Assembly (NCBI GenBank): GCA_009914555.1
Contig: WNDY01000001.1
Location: forward strand, 62,001 to 126,000
Reading direction: 5' to 3'
Length of the DNA: 64,000 nt
Origin: Xylophilus sp.
GTDB taxonomy: Bacteria > Pseudomonadota > Gammaproteobacteria > Burkholderiales > Burkholderiaceae_C
Shown: in pieces, positions 34,562 through 43,644 of the stretch
Layout: each line of letters opens with the position of its first letter
How positions within the stretch are numbered: the first letter of the stretch is position 1
Program-made: the position numbers and the translations under genes
The notes under the pieces: generated by a model
The model's input: the letters and a program-made list of their open reading frames with translations, nothing else
What the model was told of the DNA's origin: nothing
The model's database searches: none

Positions 34562-36175
34562 GGAGGGCTCCCACACATCGGGCGTGGTGGCGACCAGCGA
34601 CTTCAGGTCGGTCCACCGTGCTGCACCGGGCACCTCGCGGCCGCCGGTGACGGCCACCTTCGCGAACGCCAGCATGCGCTCGCGCAGCCGGGCTTTTTCC
34701 GACTCCGGCCAGGTCTCGATCGAATGCGGGCCGCGCGCGACCACGATCTCGCGCGCGCCGCGGATGCGGTCGTAGGCGGCCACGGTGCCTTCGAGCGTCT
34801 CGGCCCGGTCCCACAGGCCCTTGCCGAAGAAGGCCGCGGGCCAGCGCTGCATGCCGGCCAGCGGCGCGGAGTTGGGATAGAACAGGATGTGGTGGTCGGC
34901 CGCCATGCCGCCGAGGAACAGGTTGCGGTCGGCCAGGTCGGGCGCATCGGGCAGGTAGCCCGCACCGCTGGCGAACGACGACAGCAGGATCGCGCCGCGG
35001 ATGTTGGTCAGCCCCTTGGCCGGCGTGCAGACGGGCTGCGGCATGTCGTAGCTGCACGACGCCACGAAGTTCTTCGTCATCGCCCAGGCGGTGGACATCG
35101 AGCCGCGCGAATAGCCGGCCAGCAGCAGCGGCACCTGCGTGGCCCGCTCGCCGCCCAGCAGTTGGCCCGCGGCCTGCGCGCCCGCGAGCAGCCGGCCCTG
35201 CGGTGTGAGGATGCGCAGGCCGTTTCCGCCGTCGAGCTGCGCGAGTACGCGGAACACGTCCTCGCCCTGCTCCAGCGTGTTGGTGTCGCTGAAGCCGCCG
35301 GAGATGCCCTCGCCGCGCCGGTCGTAGGCCAGCACGTCGAAGCCCGCGGCGTTCAGTGCATGCAGGTTCTCGCGGTACCAGCGCTGGCCCATGGTCTCGG
35401 TCGTGGCGTTGGGAAACCTGTTGTCCACCGCGCGGCCGGTGGCCGGGTCGATGCGGTAGGGTTTCTCGTCCGGATGCTGGATGGCGGTGAGCTGGCCGCC
35501 GCCGCCCGGCGCGAAGATCACCAGCGCGCGCATGCGGCCGCCGCGCCCGTCGTCCACGCCGGCGCCCTGGAGGTACCAGCCGCGCAACCTGATGTCGCCG
35601 GTCATCTTCAGGTCCAGCCGTTCGAAGGCGTCGTGCGGCACGGTGAATTCGACGATGGAGGTACGGGCATCGGCGTCGGCGATGCCCTCGGCGTACGGCG
35701 CACGCGAAAAGAAGCCGGGGCGGCGGATCCGCGCCAGGTCGGCGTGCGGGCTGTCGGCGTCGATGCGGCCGGTGGGATCGACCGTGCCGGTGGTGCGCGG
35801 CGAGCGCGCCTTGTTCGGGGGCAGCCAGCGCTGCATCTGCGCATCGACGCGGGCCAAACAGGCCGCATCCACCTTGCATTCGGCCCAGCGCCGCCTGAGC
35901 TTTGCATCGCTGAATTCATCGACGAAGTAGTCGCCGCGGTAGCCGGCCGGGCGCCGGTTGGCATTGACCAGCAGCGGCACGCAGGCCGTGCCGCCGCCGG
36001 CCTGCGGCAGGCGGTAGCCGGGCAGTTCGCGGTTGCGGTCGGAGCCGACAAGCGCAGTGCAGTCGGTCGGCGGCGCGGCCATGCGCTGCGCCTGTGCTTC
36101 GTCGGGCCGCGGTATGGCGCAGGCCGCCAGCAGCAGCGCGGCGGCCAGGGTGGTGGGCAGCCGCATGCCCATCAT
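34547..36175 (-). CDS. Exported alpha/beta-hydrolase-like lipoprotein
   Basis: Protein of 542 residues with a lipoprotein-like leader (TTLAAALLLAACAIPRP; lipobox L-A-A-C). The catalytic region shows ALVIFAPGGGGQ (oxyanion), VLAYDRRGEGISGG, and LLLAGYSRGSMSTAWAM where G-Y-S-R-G is the nucleophile elbow; ARGPHSIETWPES near the C-terminus supplies a His. The N-terminal 150 residues are an unassigned Cys-containing region. Its ATG overlaps the stop of the Bug receptor gene (ATGA at 36172-36175), so the two are coupled. Likely an outer-membrane or periplasmic esterase that releases the ligand of that receptor (inference). Confidence 0.72.
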   Translation of the reverse strand: MMGMRLPTTLAAALLLAACAIPRPDEAQAQRMAAPPTDCTALVGSDRNRELPGYRLPQAGGGTACVPLLVNANRRPAGYRGDYFVDEFSDAKLRRRWAECKVDAACLARVDAQMQRWLPPNKARSPRTTGTVDPTGRIDADSPHADLARIRRPGFFSRAPYAEGIADADARTSIVEFTVPHDAFERLDLKMTGDIRLRGWYLQGAGVDDGRGGRMRALVIFAPGGGGQLTAIQHPDEKPYRIDPATGRAVDNRFPNATTETMGQRWYRENLHALNAAGFDVLAYDRRGEGISGGFSDTNTLEQGEDVFRVLAQLDGGNGLRILTPQGRLLAGAQAAGQLLGGERATQVPLLLAGYSRGSMSTAWAMTKNFVASCSYDMPQPVCTPAKGLTNIRGAILLSSFASGAGYLPDAPDLADRNLFLGGMAADHHILFYPNSAPLAGMQRWPAAFFGKGLWDRAETLEGTVAAYDRIRGAREIVVARGPHSIETWPESEKARLRERMLAFAKVAVTGGREVPGAARWTDLKSLVATTPDVWEPSSAPR

Positions 36176-37164
36176 TCCACGGTGATGTGGTTGGCCTTGA
36201 CGAGCGCGCCCCAGCGGTCGATCTGCCCGGCCAGGAAGTCCCGGAACTCGCGCGGCGTGTTGCCCACCGGCTCGATGCCAAGGCCGGCGAGGCGCTTGCG
36301 CACGTCGGCGTTCCTGGTCGCGTCGCGCACGGCGGCCGAGAGCCTGTCCACGGCGGCCTGCGGCGTGCCGCGCGGCACGAAGAAGCCGTTCCACTCGATG
36401 ACCTCGAAGTCCTTGAAGCCGGACTCCTTTACCGTCGGCACGTCGGGCAGCGCGGCCATGCGCTGCGAACCGGTGGTGGCCAGCGCCCGTAGGCGGCCGG
36501 CCTGCACATAGCCCAGGCCCGAGACCGGATTGGCGAAATAGGCCGACACCTGGCCCGCGAGCAGGTCGGTGATGGCTGGCGCGCCGCCCTTGTAGGGCAC
36601 GTGCACCCAGTCGATGCCGGCCTCGCGGCGCAGCAGCTCGGCGGCGAGGTGGGCCGCGCCGCCCGCGCCGTAGGAGGCGTAGTTGAGCTTGCCCGGATGG
36701 GCGCGCGCATAGTCCAGCAACCCTTGCAGTGTGGTGTACGGCGCCTGCGCCGGCACGACCAGGATGTTGGGCATGTTGATCGCCTGCGAGACCGGTACCA
36801 GGTCCTTGACCGGATCGAACGGCAGCTTGCGCAGCACGGCGTTGACGGCGTACGGAAAGGTGTCGAACAGCAGCGTGTAGCCATCGGCCGGCGCCGCCAG
36901 CACGGCCTGCGCGGCCAGCACGCCGCTGGCGCCCGGCTTGTTCTCGATGACGACCGGCTGGCCCAGCGCGGCGGACATGGCCGGCGCCAGCAGCCGGGCG
37001 TTGGCGTCGGCGCCGCCGCCGGCCGCATAGGGCACGATCACGCGGACCGGCCGCGCGGGAAAGACCTGCGCGCGCGCCAGGCCCGGCAGGGTGGCCGCGG
37101 CGGCCGTGGCCATGCCGGCCGCGACCAGCTGCCGGCGGGAGGGATGGGATGGTTGGCTGTGCAT
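36172..37164 (-). CDS. Bug/TctC-family solute-binding receptor coupled to a hydrolase
   Basis: Protein of 330 residues; start at 37164 behind AAGGAGA. The leader HPSRRQLVAAGMATAAAATLPG is twin-arginine-like. Bug motifs: RPVRVIVPYAAGGGADANARLL, VVIENKPGASGVLAAQAVLA, VHVPYKGGAPAITDLLAGQV. Its TGA overlaps the ATG of the alpha/beta hydrolase gene, an arrangement that suggests hydrolase and receptor deal with one compound. A LysR gene starts 108 bases away on the other strand. Confidence 0.9.
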   Translation of the reverse strand: MHSQPSHPSRRQLVAAGMATAAAATLPGLARAQVFPARPVRVIVPYAAGGGADANARLLAPAMSAALGQPVVIENKPGASGVLAAQAVLAAPADGYTLLFDTFPYAVNAVLRKLPFDPVKDLVPVSQAINMPNILVVPAQAPYTTLQGLLDYARAHPGKLNYASYGAGGAAHLAAELLRREAGIDWVHVPYKGGAPAITDLLAGQVSAYFANPVSGLGYVQAGRLRALATTGSQRMAALPDVPTVKESGFKDFEVIEWNGFFVPRGTPQAAVDRLSAAVRDATRNADVRKRLAGLGIEPVGNTPREFRDFLAGQIDRWGALVKANHITVE

Positions 37165-37271
37165 GGTTGTCTCCTTCTCGTGGGTGGATGCAATGATGCG
37201 CCCGGCGCCTGCCGGACAATGCCGGCTCATCTCTGGATGGGTGGCCGCCGCCCGGCCGCCATGGATGCCGC

Positions 37272-38210
37272 ATGAAGCTTCAGTTCCTGCAAACCCTGGC
37301 GGCCGTGCTGCAGCACGGATCGTTCGCCGCCGCCGCCAAGGACGTGAACCTCACGGCCAGCGCCGTCGGTCTGCAGATGCGGCAGCTCGAAGATTTCTTC
37401 GGCCAGCCGCTGTTCGACCGCTCGGCCCGCCAGGTGCGGCCCACGCCGTTCGCGCACGAGATCGCCGGCACGCTGGCCCAGGCGGTCGATGCGCTCGAAG
37501 CGCTGCGCAGCCGCCGCGACGGCCCGGCGCTCACCGGCCGGCTGCGGCTGGGGACGGTGGAGTCGGCCCAGGTCACGCTGCTGCCGGCGGCCCTGCAGGT
37601 TTTGCGCGAGCAGGGGCCTGCTTTGCAGTTCGCCATCTCGCGTGGCACGTCGTCCGCGCTGCTCGACGAGGTCAAGGCCGGCCGCATCGACGCGGCCGTG
37701 CTGGTGCGGCCGCAGTCCGGTGGCTCGCGCCGGCTGGCCTGGACGCCGCTGGCGCGCGAGACCATGGTGCTGATCGCACCGCCCGACGCGCGGCCTGCGC
37801 CGCCGGTGGAGATGCTGCGCCGCTACGACTGGATCCGCATGGATCTGGAGACGACCGGCGGGCGCATCGCCGCGCAGTACGTGCACCGCATCGCCCCGCG
37901 GATGCGCTGCGCCTTCGACCTGCCGGGCAGCGAATCCATCGCCGCGATGGTGTCGGCCGGGCTCGGCGTCTCGGTCGTGCCGGCGCTGCGGCAGGAGCTG
38001 CTCCAGGCCTATCCGGTGCTGCAGGTGCCGCTGGGCAAGGGCGCGCCGATACGCCATCTGGCGCTGGTCTGCCGGCACGCCGACGCCGACGGCCGGCTGA
38101 TGCGCGCCGTGGTCGAAGCGTTCCGCGCAGCCGCGCACCGCCGCTTCGGCGCAGATGCGGTCGCAGCGGCAGACCCCCGCCATCGCGTCCGGCAGCGTCA
38201 GAACCCGTAG
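37272..38210 (+). CDS. LysR-family regulator
   Basis: Protein of 312 residues. MKLQFLQTLAAVLQHGSFAAAAKDVNLTASAVGLQMRQLEDFFGQPLFDR is the winged-helix domain; the effector domain follows from residue 88. Divergent from the Bug/hydrolase pair, with the shared gap 37165-37271, and so probably their regulator. Its 3' end overlaps the 3' end of the amidohydrolase gene on the opposite strand by 13 bases. Confidence 0.87.
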   Translation: MKLQFLQTLAAVLQHGSFAAAAKDVNLTASAVGLQMRQLEDFFGQPLFDRSARQVRPTPFAHEIAGTLAQAVDALEALRSRRDGPALTGRLRLGTVESAQVTLLPAALQVLREQGPALQFAISRGTSSALLDEVKAGRIDAAVLVRPQSGGSRRLAWTPLARETMVLIAPPDARPAPPVEMLRRYDWIRMDLETTGGRIAAQYVHRIAPRMRCAFDLPGSESIAAMVSAGLGVSVVPALRQELLQAYPVLQVPLGKGAPIRHLALVCRHADADGRLMRAVVEAFRAAAHRRFGADAVAAADPRHRVRQRQNP

Positions 38211-39058
38211 AGCCGCGCCGGGTTGTCCACCAGGATGCGGCGGCGCACCTCGGCGTGCGGCACCCGGGCGGCCCAGCGGTCGAGCAGCGCCGCGTCGTCG
38301 GGCACGCGGCCGCGCTCGGTGGGATGCGGCCAGTCGCTGCCCCAGACCAGGCGGTCGGGCGCCTCGCGCAGCCAGGCCGCGGCCACGGCCGCCCGGCTGT
38401 CGGGCTCGCCGGCCGGGGCCGGGTCGAGGTAGGCGCCGGACATCTTGATCCAGGCGCGGCCTTCGGCCAGCAGCTCGGCCACGATGCCGAAAGCAGGGTG
38501 ATCCGGGCCTTGTGGATGCGGCAGCCGCGCCAGGTGGTCGAACACCATCGGGCACGGCAGGCGGCGCAGCAGCGCGGCATGCTCGACGATCTGGTCGCCG
38601 CGCCAGTGCAGCTGCACATGCCAGCCCAGCGGCGCGATGCGCGCGGCCAGCGGCTCGACCATGCCGAAGCGCGTGACCGCGCTGGCCGGATCGAACAGCG
38701 TGAAGCGGATGCCGCGCACGCCGCCGTCGTCGAGGCGGCGCAGCGTCGCCTCGTCCACGTCCGGGTGCAGCACCGCCACACCGCGCGTGCGCTCGCGGCC
38801 CAGCCGGACGATGGCGTCGAGCGTGACCGTGTTGTCGGTGCCGTAGACCGTGGGCGTGACGACCACGGCGCGCTGCGTGCCAAGCCGGGCCTGCAGCAGC
38901 CGGTAATCGCCGGCCGTCGCGTCGTCGAGCACACGGGCCGGGTCGCCGATGCTGGCGAAGCGCCGGTCGTAGATATGGATGTGCGCGTCGCAGGCCAGCG
39001 GCGGCACCGCGCACTGCGGTGCGGCGCTGCCTGCGCTGTGGGGCACGGTGAAGGTCAT
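38198..39058 (-). CDS. Amidohydrolase-family TIM-barrel hydrolase
   Basis: Protein of 286 residues, related in layout to the gene at 26773. PPLACDAHIHIYDRRF is the His-x-His motif, MVFDHLARLPHPQG holds the sixth-strand His, and LVWGSDWPHPTE the last-strand Asp. This is the LigI/PDC-hydrolase-like group. Start ATG overlaps the stop of the CoA-transferase gene (ATGA, 39055-39058), which shows that the two form one transcript. The reaction is likely hydrolysis of a lactone or cyclic acid intermediate; substrate not known. Confidence 0.82.
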   Translation of the reverse strand: MTFTVPHSAGSAAPQCAVPPLACDAHIHIYDRRFASIGDPARVLDDATAGDYRLLQARLGTQRAVVVTPTVYGTDNTVTLDAIVRLGRERTRGVAVLHPDVDEATLRRLDDGGVRGIRFTLFDPASAVTRFGMVEPLAARIAPLGWHVQLHWRGDQIVEHAALLRRLPCPMVFDHLARLPHPQGPDHPAFGIVAELLAEGRAWIKMSGAYLDPAPAGEPDSRAAVAAAWLREAPDRLVWGSDWPHPTERGRVPDDAALLDRWAARVPHAEVRRRILVDNPARLYGF

Positions 39059-40221
39059 GCAGCCTCCCGCTGCGCATCGGCCAGCGCGCGGACCTCCGCA
39101 TCGTGCTGGCCCAGCGCCGGCGCGGCGAAGGGCTGCGGCCCCGGCGTGCGGCCGAAGGTCATGGCGCGCGAGAAGCCGCGGTAGCTGCCAGCCACGGGGT
39201 GGTCGAAGCGGGCCACCATGTCCTCGGCCTGCACCTGCGGACAGTCGAACATGTCCTCCACCGTGCGGGCGGCGGCGCAGGGCACCTCGTCGCCGCAGAT
39301 GTCCTCCCACTCCAGCGCGCTGCGCGCGGCCAGTGCCGCATGCAGCCGCGGCACGATCTCGGCATGGTGCCGGGCGCGCTTGCGCACCGTGTCGTAGCGG
39401 TCGCCGTCGAGCAGCTCGGCGAGCCCGGTCTTCTCGCACAGCGCCTGCCAGAAGTGCGGGGTGTTGGCCGAGATGTAGATCCAGCCCGCGCGCGTCGGGT
39501 GGATGCCGGTGATGCCGCCCGAACGCATGTCGCGCCCCACCTCGCGCCGCTCGCTGTCGGCCCAGACCAGCCGCGCCGATTGCATCGCCAGCGCCGAGCG
39601 CAGCAGCGACACGCCGACTTGCTGGCCCGCGCCGCTCTTCTCGCGCTCGTAGAGCGCCGAGGACACGGCAGCAGCGATCAGCGAGGCGGCGTAGTAGTCC
39701 ACCACCGAGCCGTAGAGGATCTGCGGCGCCGCGCCCGCCGGCGCCTGCATGGCGCACATGCCGGTCATCGTCTGCAGCACCTGGTCGTAGCCGGCACGCT
39801 GGCGCAGCGGCCCTTTGTCGCCATAACCGGTCACCGCGCAGTAGACGAGCCGCGGATTGATGGCCGCGAGCGCTTCGTAGCCGATGCCCAGGCGCTCCGG
39901 CACGCCGGGGCGGAAGTTGTGGACCAGCACGTCGGACTGCTGCACCAGGCGGTGCAGCACGGCCAGGTCTTCGGGCTGCTTCAAGTCCAGCACGGCGCCG
40001 CGCTTGCTGCGGTTGACGCCCAGGAAGGCGCGGCTTTCCTCGGCCAGCGTGGACGGGTACCTGCGCAGGTTGTCGCCGGCGGGCGGCTCGATCTTGAGCA
40101 CCTCGGCGCCTTGGTCGGCCAGCAGCGCGCAGCCGTAGGGGCCGGCGATGTAGGCGCTCAGATCGAGCACGCGCACGCCGGCCAGCGGGCCGGCAGCGGA
40201 AGAGGAAGGGGTCGTGGTCAT
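39055..40221 (-). CDS. Class III (CaiB/BaiF/Frc) CoA-transferase
   Basis: Protein of 388 residues. GVRVLDLSAYIAGPYGCALLADQGAEVLKIEPP is the N-terminal signature, FLGVNRSKRGAVLDLK follows, and AGYDQVLQTMTGMCAMQ contains the catalytic Asp that forms the aspartyl-CoA anhydride. Enzymes of this family move CoA between organic acids such as formate/oxalate, succinate/citramalate or mesaconate. Next to a CitE-like lyase gene 12 bases upstream, a route acid to acyl-CoA to lyase is plausible, as in itaconate or citramalate breakdown (inference). Confidence 0.9.
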   Translation of the reverse strand: MTTTPSSSAAGPLAGVRVLDLSAYIAGPYGCALLADQGAEVLKIEPPAGDNLRRYPSTLAEESRAFLGVNRSKRGAVLDLKQPEDLAVLHRLVQQSDVLVHNFRPGVPERLGIGYEALAAINPRLVYCAVTGYGDKGPLRQRAGYDQVLQTMTGMCAMQAPAGAAPQILYGSVVDYYAASLIAAAVSSALYEREKSGAGQQVGVSLLRSALAMQSARLVWADSERREVGRDMRSGGITGIHPTRAGWIYISANTPHFWQALCEKTGLAELLDGDRYDTVRKRARHHAEIVPRLHAALAARSALEWEDICGDEVPCAAARTVEDMFDCPQVQAEDMVARFDHPVAGSYRGFSRAMTFGRTPGPQPFAAPALGQHDAEVRALADAQREAA

Positions 40222-40233
40222 AGGAAAACGGAG

Positions 40234-41100
40234 TCAGACAAGACCCAGGCGCTGGGCTGCGGCAACGATGGCGCGGGCGCGCAGCAGGAAGGGCGCATCG
40301 ACCATGCGGCCGTCGACCGTCCAGGCACCGCGGCCGTCCTGCGCCGCTTCCTCGACCGAGGCCACGACGCGCAGGGCGTGCGCGACCTCCTCGTCGGTCG
40401 GGCGGAACACCGCATTGGCCAGCGCGACCTGGCTCGGGTGGATGCAGCTTTTGCCGATGAAGCCCAGGTCGCGCGCCATCGCGGCCTCGGCGCGGCAGCC
40501 GTCGGCATCGCGGATGTCGGCGAACGCGCCGTCGCAGGCGAACACGCCGGCCTCGGCCGCGGCCATGCGCACGGCGAACAGCACGCGGTGCACGTTGGCC
40601 GCGTCGCGCCGGCGGATGCCGAAGGGCTCGAACAGGTCGCCCAGGCCGACCTGCAAGCCGGCAACGCGCGGATGCGCCGCGGCCAGCGCGGCGGCCTCGC
40701 GCAGGGCGCGCGGCGTCTCGATGTTGAGCAGCAGGCCCACGGGCTGTGCGACGCCGTGGCGGCGCTCGGCCGCTTCCAACGCCTCGGCCGCGGCAACGAC
40801 ATCCGCCGGCGTCTCGGGCTTGGGCAGGTTCAGCAGCGTGAGGCCCGGGCGCACCACGGCGTCGATGTCGGCCGCGAAGTGGGGACCATCGAGCGGATTG
40901 ACGCGCACCACGATGGTCCTGGCCGACGCACCGGTGCGCTCCAGCCAGCCGCCCAGCACGGCGCGCGCCTCGGCCTTGCGGTCCGCGACGACGGAATCCT
41001 CCAGGTCGAACGACAGCGCATCGGCCTCGCCGGCCAGGGCCTTGGGGAACAGCTCCGGCCGCGAGCCGGGCACAAAGAGCTTGCTGCGCATGGCGATCAT
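40234..41100 (-). CDS. HpcH/HpaI/CitE-family lyase
   Basis: Protein of 288 residues with start at 41100 behind GAGGAGG. RSKLFVPGSRPELFPKALAGEADALSFDLEDSV begins the CitE barrel with the metal Glu and Asp. VGLLLNIETPRAL holds the second Glu, and GFIGKSCIHPSQVALAN is the C-terminal signature. CitE-like enzymes cleave citryl-, malyl- or citramalyl-CoA. Pairing with a class III CoA-transferase suggests cleavage of an acyl-CoA made by it. Operon order upstream: DapA-like remnant. Confidence 0.9.
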   Translation of the reverse strand: MIAMRSKLFVPGSRPELFPKALAGEADALSFDLEDSVVADRKAEARAVLGGWLERTGASARTIVVRVNPLDGPHFAADIDAVVRPGLTLLNLPKPETPADVVAAAEALEAAERRHGVAQPVGLLLNIETPRALREAAALAAAHPRVAGLQVGLGDLFEPFGIRRRDAANVHRVLFAVRMAAAEAGVFACDGAFADIRDADGCRAEAAMARDLGFIGKSCIHPSQVALANAVFRPTDEEVAHALRVVASVEEAAQDGRGAWTVDGRMVDAPFLLRARAIVAAAQRLGLV

Positions 41101-41113
41101 CGGCAGCCCCTCC

Positions 41114-41431
41114 TCACAGCGGCACGGCACGGGCACGGCCGTCGTGCCGCGCCGGGCGTGCGCGCCGGTGCCCGGTTTCGGCCCGGGCCGGCGGGACTGG
41201 CGCGGCCGAGCCCGGCAGGCCGCGGCGCATCAGCACGTACTTGCGCAGGCGCACGCCCGGCTGCTGCCCGTAGCGCAGCAGCGGCAGGTGTGCGTCGAAG
41301 AGGTCGCGGGCCTTCCTGCACTGTGCCGCCTGTGCCAGCCGCACCAGGTTGTCGATGCGGCCGTCGTCGAGGAACGGCGTGGGAGCGACCGGGTAGACGC
41401 CGCGGGCGTCGCGGATCGATGGGGCGGGCAT
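41114..41431 (-). pseudogene. Dihydrodipicolinate-synthase-family gene with a large internal deletion
   Basis: The 105-residue frame starts behind GAGGAG with MPAPSIRDARGVYPVAPTPF, LDDGRID and LVRLAQ, the start of a DapA/NanA-type TIM barrel. After AAQ it passes straight to CRKARDLFDAHLPLLRYGQQPG and LRKYVLMRRG, the C-terminal end of the same family. The roughly 190 residues between, with the Schiff-base Lys and catalytic Tyr, are absent. The end (PARAETGHRRARPARHDGR) no longer matches, so a second frame change is possible. The remnant sits in operon with the CitE-like and CoA-transferase genes, so an aldolase step may once have belonged to the pathway. Confidence 0.68.
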
Positions 41432-41596
41432 GGCTGGCTGTCTCCTCGGCAAGGCGCGATGCGTTCGCTGCCATTGTGGCGGCCGGCCGCCGGGCGATTG
41501 CCAAGAAAAGCTTGGGGCTCGATCGACGAAACATCGTCGAAGCCACGCGCTCGTCTGCATAGGATCGCCAGCGACAGCCACGGAGACAACCTATCT

Positions 41597-42595
41597 ATGC
41601 ACAAGCTTTCCTTGCGGCCCCGCGCGGCCGGCCGCATCGCGCTGGCCGCCGCCAGCCTGGCCCTGACGGTCTGCACCGCCGTGGCCCAGCAGCCCGCGGC
41701 CTACCCCTCGCGCGCCGTGACGCTCGTCGTCGGCAGCGCGCCCGGCGGCTCCAACGACGTGTTCGCGCGCGCCATCGGCAGGCGTCTGCAGGATGCACTA
41801 GGCCAGCCCTTCGTGGTGGACAACAAGCCCTCGGGCGGCGGCGTGACGGCCAACGCGGCCGTGGCGCGCGTCGCAGCCGACGGCTACACGCTGGCCGTCG
41901 TGTCGTCCACCTTCACCACGGGCGCGGCCATCCGCACCAACCTGCCCTACGACGCGCTCAAGGACTTCAAGCCCGTGGCCCTGCTCGCGCGCGGGCCGCT
42001 GCTGGTCACGGTGAACAAGGACACGCCGTACAAGACCGTGTAGGACCTCGTCGCCGCAGCCAAGGCCCAGCCCGGCCGCATCGGCTACGGCACCTCGGGT
42101 GCCGGCAGCATCAACCACTTCGCGACCGAACTGTTCGCCGACGCGGCCGACCTGAAGCTGCTGCACGTGCCCTACAAGGGCATGGGCCCGGCCACCAGCG
42201 ACCTGCTCGGCGGGCAGATCCAGGTGCTGGTGGCGAGTGCGCCGTCGATCCTGTCGCAGGTGCGCGCCGGCCGCGTGCACGCGCTGGCGGTGACGACCGG
42301 AAAGCGCTCGCCGGTCGCGCCCGACCTGCCGTCGCTGGAGGAGTCGGGCTACAAGGGCAGCGCCGTGGACCTGTGGTGGGGCGTGCTCGCGCCGGCCAAC
42401 ACGCCGCAGCCGGTGGTGGATCGCCTCAACGCCGAGATCGCGCGCCAGCTGCAGTCCGAGGAGATGCGCGGCTTCTTCCTGCGCGAAGGCGCCGAGCCCG
42501 CGACGCTGAAGCCGGCCGAGTTCTCGCGCTACATCGCCGACGAGATCGGGCGTTGGAAGGCGGTGGCGAAGAAGTCGGGTATTCAGCCGGAGTGA
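41597..42595 (+). pseudogene. Bug/TctC-family receptor gene interrupted by an in-frame TAG
   Basis: The frame runs 332 codons from ATG 41597 (signal peptide LAAASLALTVCTAVAQ) to TGA 42593-42595, but codon 149 is TAG (42041-42043). The context is PYKTV*DLVAAAKAQPGR. In sister proteins the same place reads KTVQDLV (seen in the receptor at 63514), so a CAG Gln codon has become TAG by one base change. Both halves keep Bug motifs (VVDNKPSGGGVTANAAVA before, LLHVPYKGMGPATSDLLGG after) and no other damage is seen. Expected product if functional 332 residues. Recent loss or a sequence error. Confidence 0.85.
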
Positions 42596-42614
42596 TTCGG
42601 CCGTGGTGCGGCGG

Positions 42615-42926
42615 CTATTCCGTCGCCCGCTGCTCGAAGCCGCCGAACGGCGGCACCGGCTCGGCGGCGTCCGCGACTTCGACCCGATCCACCCGGGCCT
42701 GCGGCGGCCCGCGCCGGGCCCAGGCGATCAGCTGCTCCACCCTCGCTCGCGGACCGGCAGCCACGGCCTCGACGCTGCCGTCGGCGCGGTTGCGCACCCA
42801 GCCATGCAGGCCGAGGGCGCGGGCCTGCCGAACGGCCGAGGCGCGGTAGCAGACGCCCTGCACCCGGCCGTGGATGCGCAGCTGGCGGCAGATGCGGTCG
42901 TCGTCGATATCAGCGGCTGAGGCCAT
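42615..42926 (-). CDS. Acylphosphatase
   Basis: Protein of 103 residues. [19 protein letters not shown] contains the catalytic Arg loop and [15 protein letters not shown] the catalytic Asn, both in the family pattern. Acylphosphatases hydrolyse carboxyl-phosphate bonds such as in 1,3-bisphosphoglycerate or carbamoyl phosphate. The first 12 residues precede the fold and the start is the only ATG near. Stands 28 bases from a hypothetical gene on the same strand. Confidence 0.9.
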   Translation of the reverse strand: MASAADIDDDRICRQLRIHGRVQGVCYRASAVRQARALGLHGWVRNRADGSVEAVAAGPRARVEQLIAWARRGPPQARVDRVEVADAAEPVPPFGGFEQRATE

Positions 42927-42954
42927 GGCCGCCACTGTAAGCCGGCCGGCCTTT

Positions 42955-43482
42955 TCAGGGCAGGGCAGTGGCTTCCTCGCGCGGCAGCAATGCGTCGAGG
43001 CGCACGCGCACCGATTGCGCACGGTCGCTGTCGGCCGCCTCCTCGATGCGCTGCAGCAGCTCGTCGGCCACACGCAGCATCTCGGCCCGGTCGCGTGCAT
43101 TGCGCAGGCGGTCGCGCAGTGCCGCGGCCAGGGCCGGGTCGCGCCGGGCGAAGAAGCGCTCGCAGAGGTCGAACAGGAACATGCGCGCCGCAGCCAGCGA
43201 GCGCCTGCCGCCGAAGGCATCGGCGGCGGTCGCCACGGGGATCGCCGGCGGGGGCGGGGGCGGCGACGCGGCGGGCATGGCCTGAGGCTCGGCTTGAAGA
43301 TAGCCGCGCTCGACCAGACTGGCCAGCATGGCGGCACAGTCGCCCTTGCTCCAGGCGGCCGCGATGTCGTCGGCCGTGCGGCTGCCGTCGGCCAGGAACA
43401 GCACGCTGCGCTCCGCCAGCGTCAGCGTGCGGACGTTGGAGCGGATCTCGAGCGTGGCTTTGTCGGTGCGGAGCAGACGCAT
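42955..43482 (-). CDS. Conserved-looking hypothetical protein with proline linker
   Basis: 175 residues, start ATG 43482. N-terminal part [20 protein letters not shown] to [12 protein letters not shown] looks like a small winged-helix or DUF-type domain ([25 protein letters not shown]). A Pro-rich linker with eight consecutive or near-consecutive Pro follows, then an alpha-helical C-terminal domain rich in Arg and Glu ([23 protein letters not shown]). No catalytic motif recognised. Codon use is normal and it lies just upstream of the acylphosphatase gene. Confidence 0.6.
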   Translation of the reverse strand: MRLLRTDKATLEIRSNVRTLTLAERSVLFLADGSRTADDIAAAWSKGDCAAMLASLVERGYLQAEPQAMPAASPPPPPPAIPVATAADAFGGRRSLAAARMFLFDLCERFFARRDPALAAALRDRLRNARDRAEMLRVADELLQRIEEAADSDRAQSVRVRLDALLPREEATALP

Positions 43483-43644
43483 GGCCGCCCGATTGGACCC
43501 TGCGAAGGTGACAGGCGCATGGCATCTGCGCCGACTGCGTCGGCCTGCGCTGACAGGCGGCCCCTGCGTTGGCCGGCACCGGGGGCCTTGCGGCGGCGTT
43601 GGGATGGCCGCAGCCCAACACCTCAATTCCACGGAGTCGATACC

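Noticed and set aside
34547-37273. A 908-codon frame joining the alpha/beta hydrolase with sequence over the Bug gene
   Set aside because: The upstream part is the shadow of the Bug receptor gene, which is read in another frame. The lipoprotein leader and ATGA overlap fix the hydrolase start at 36175.
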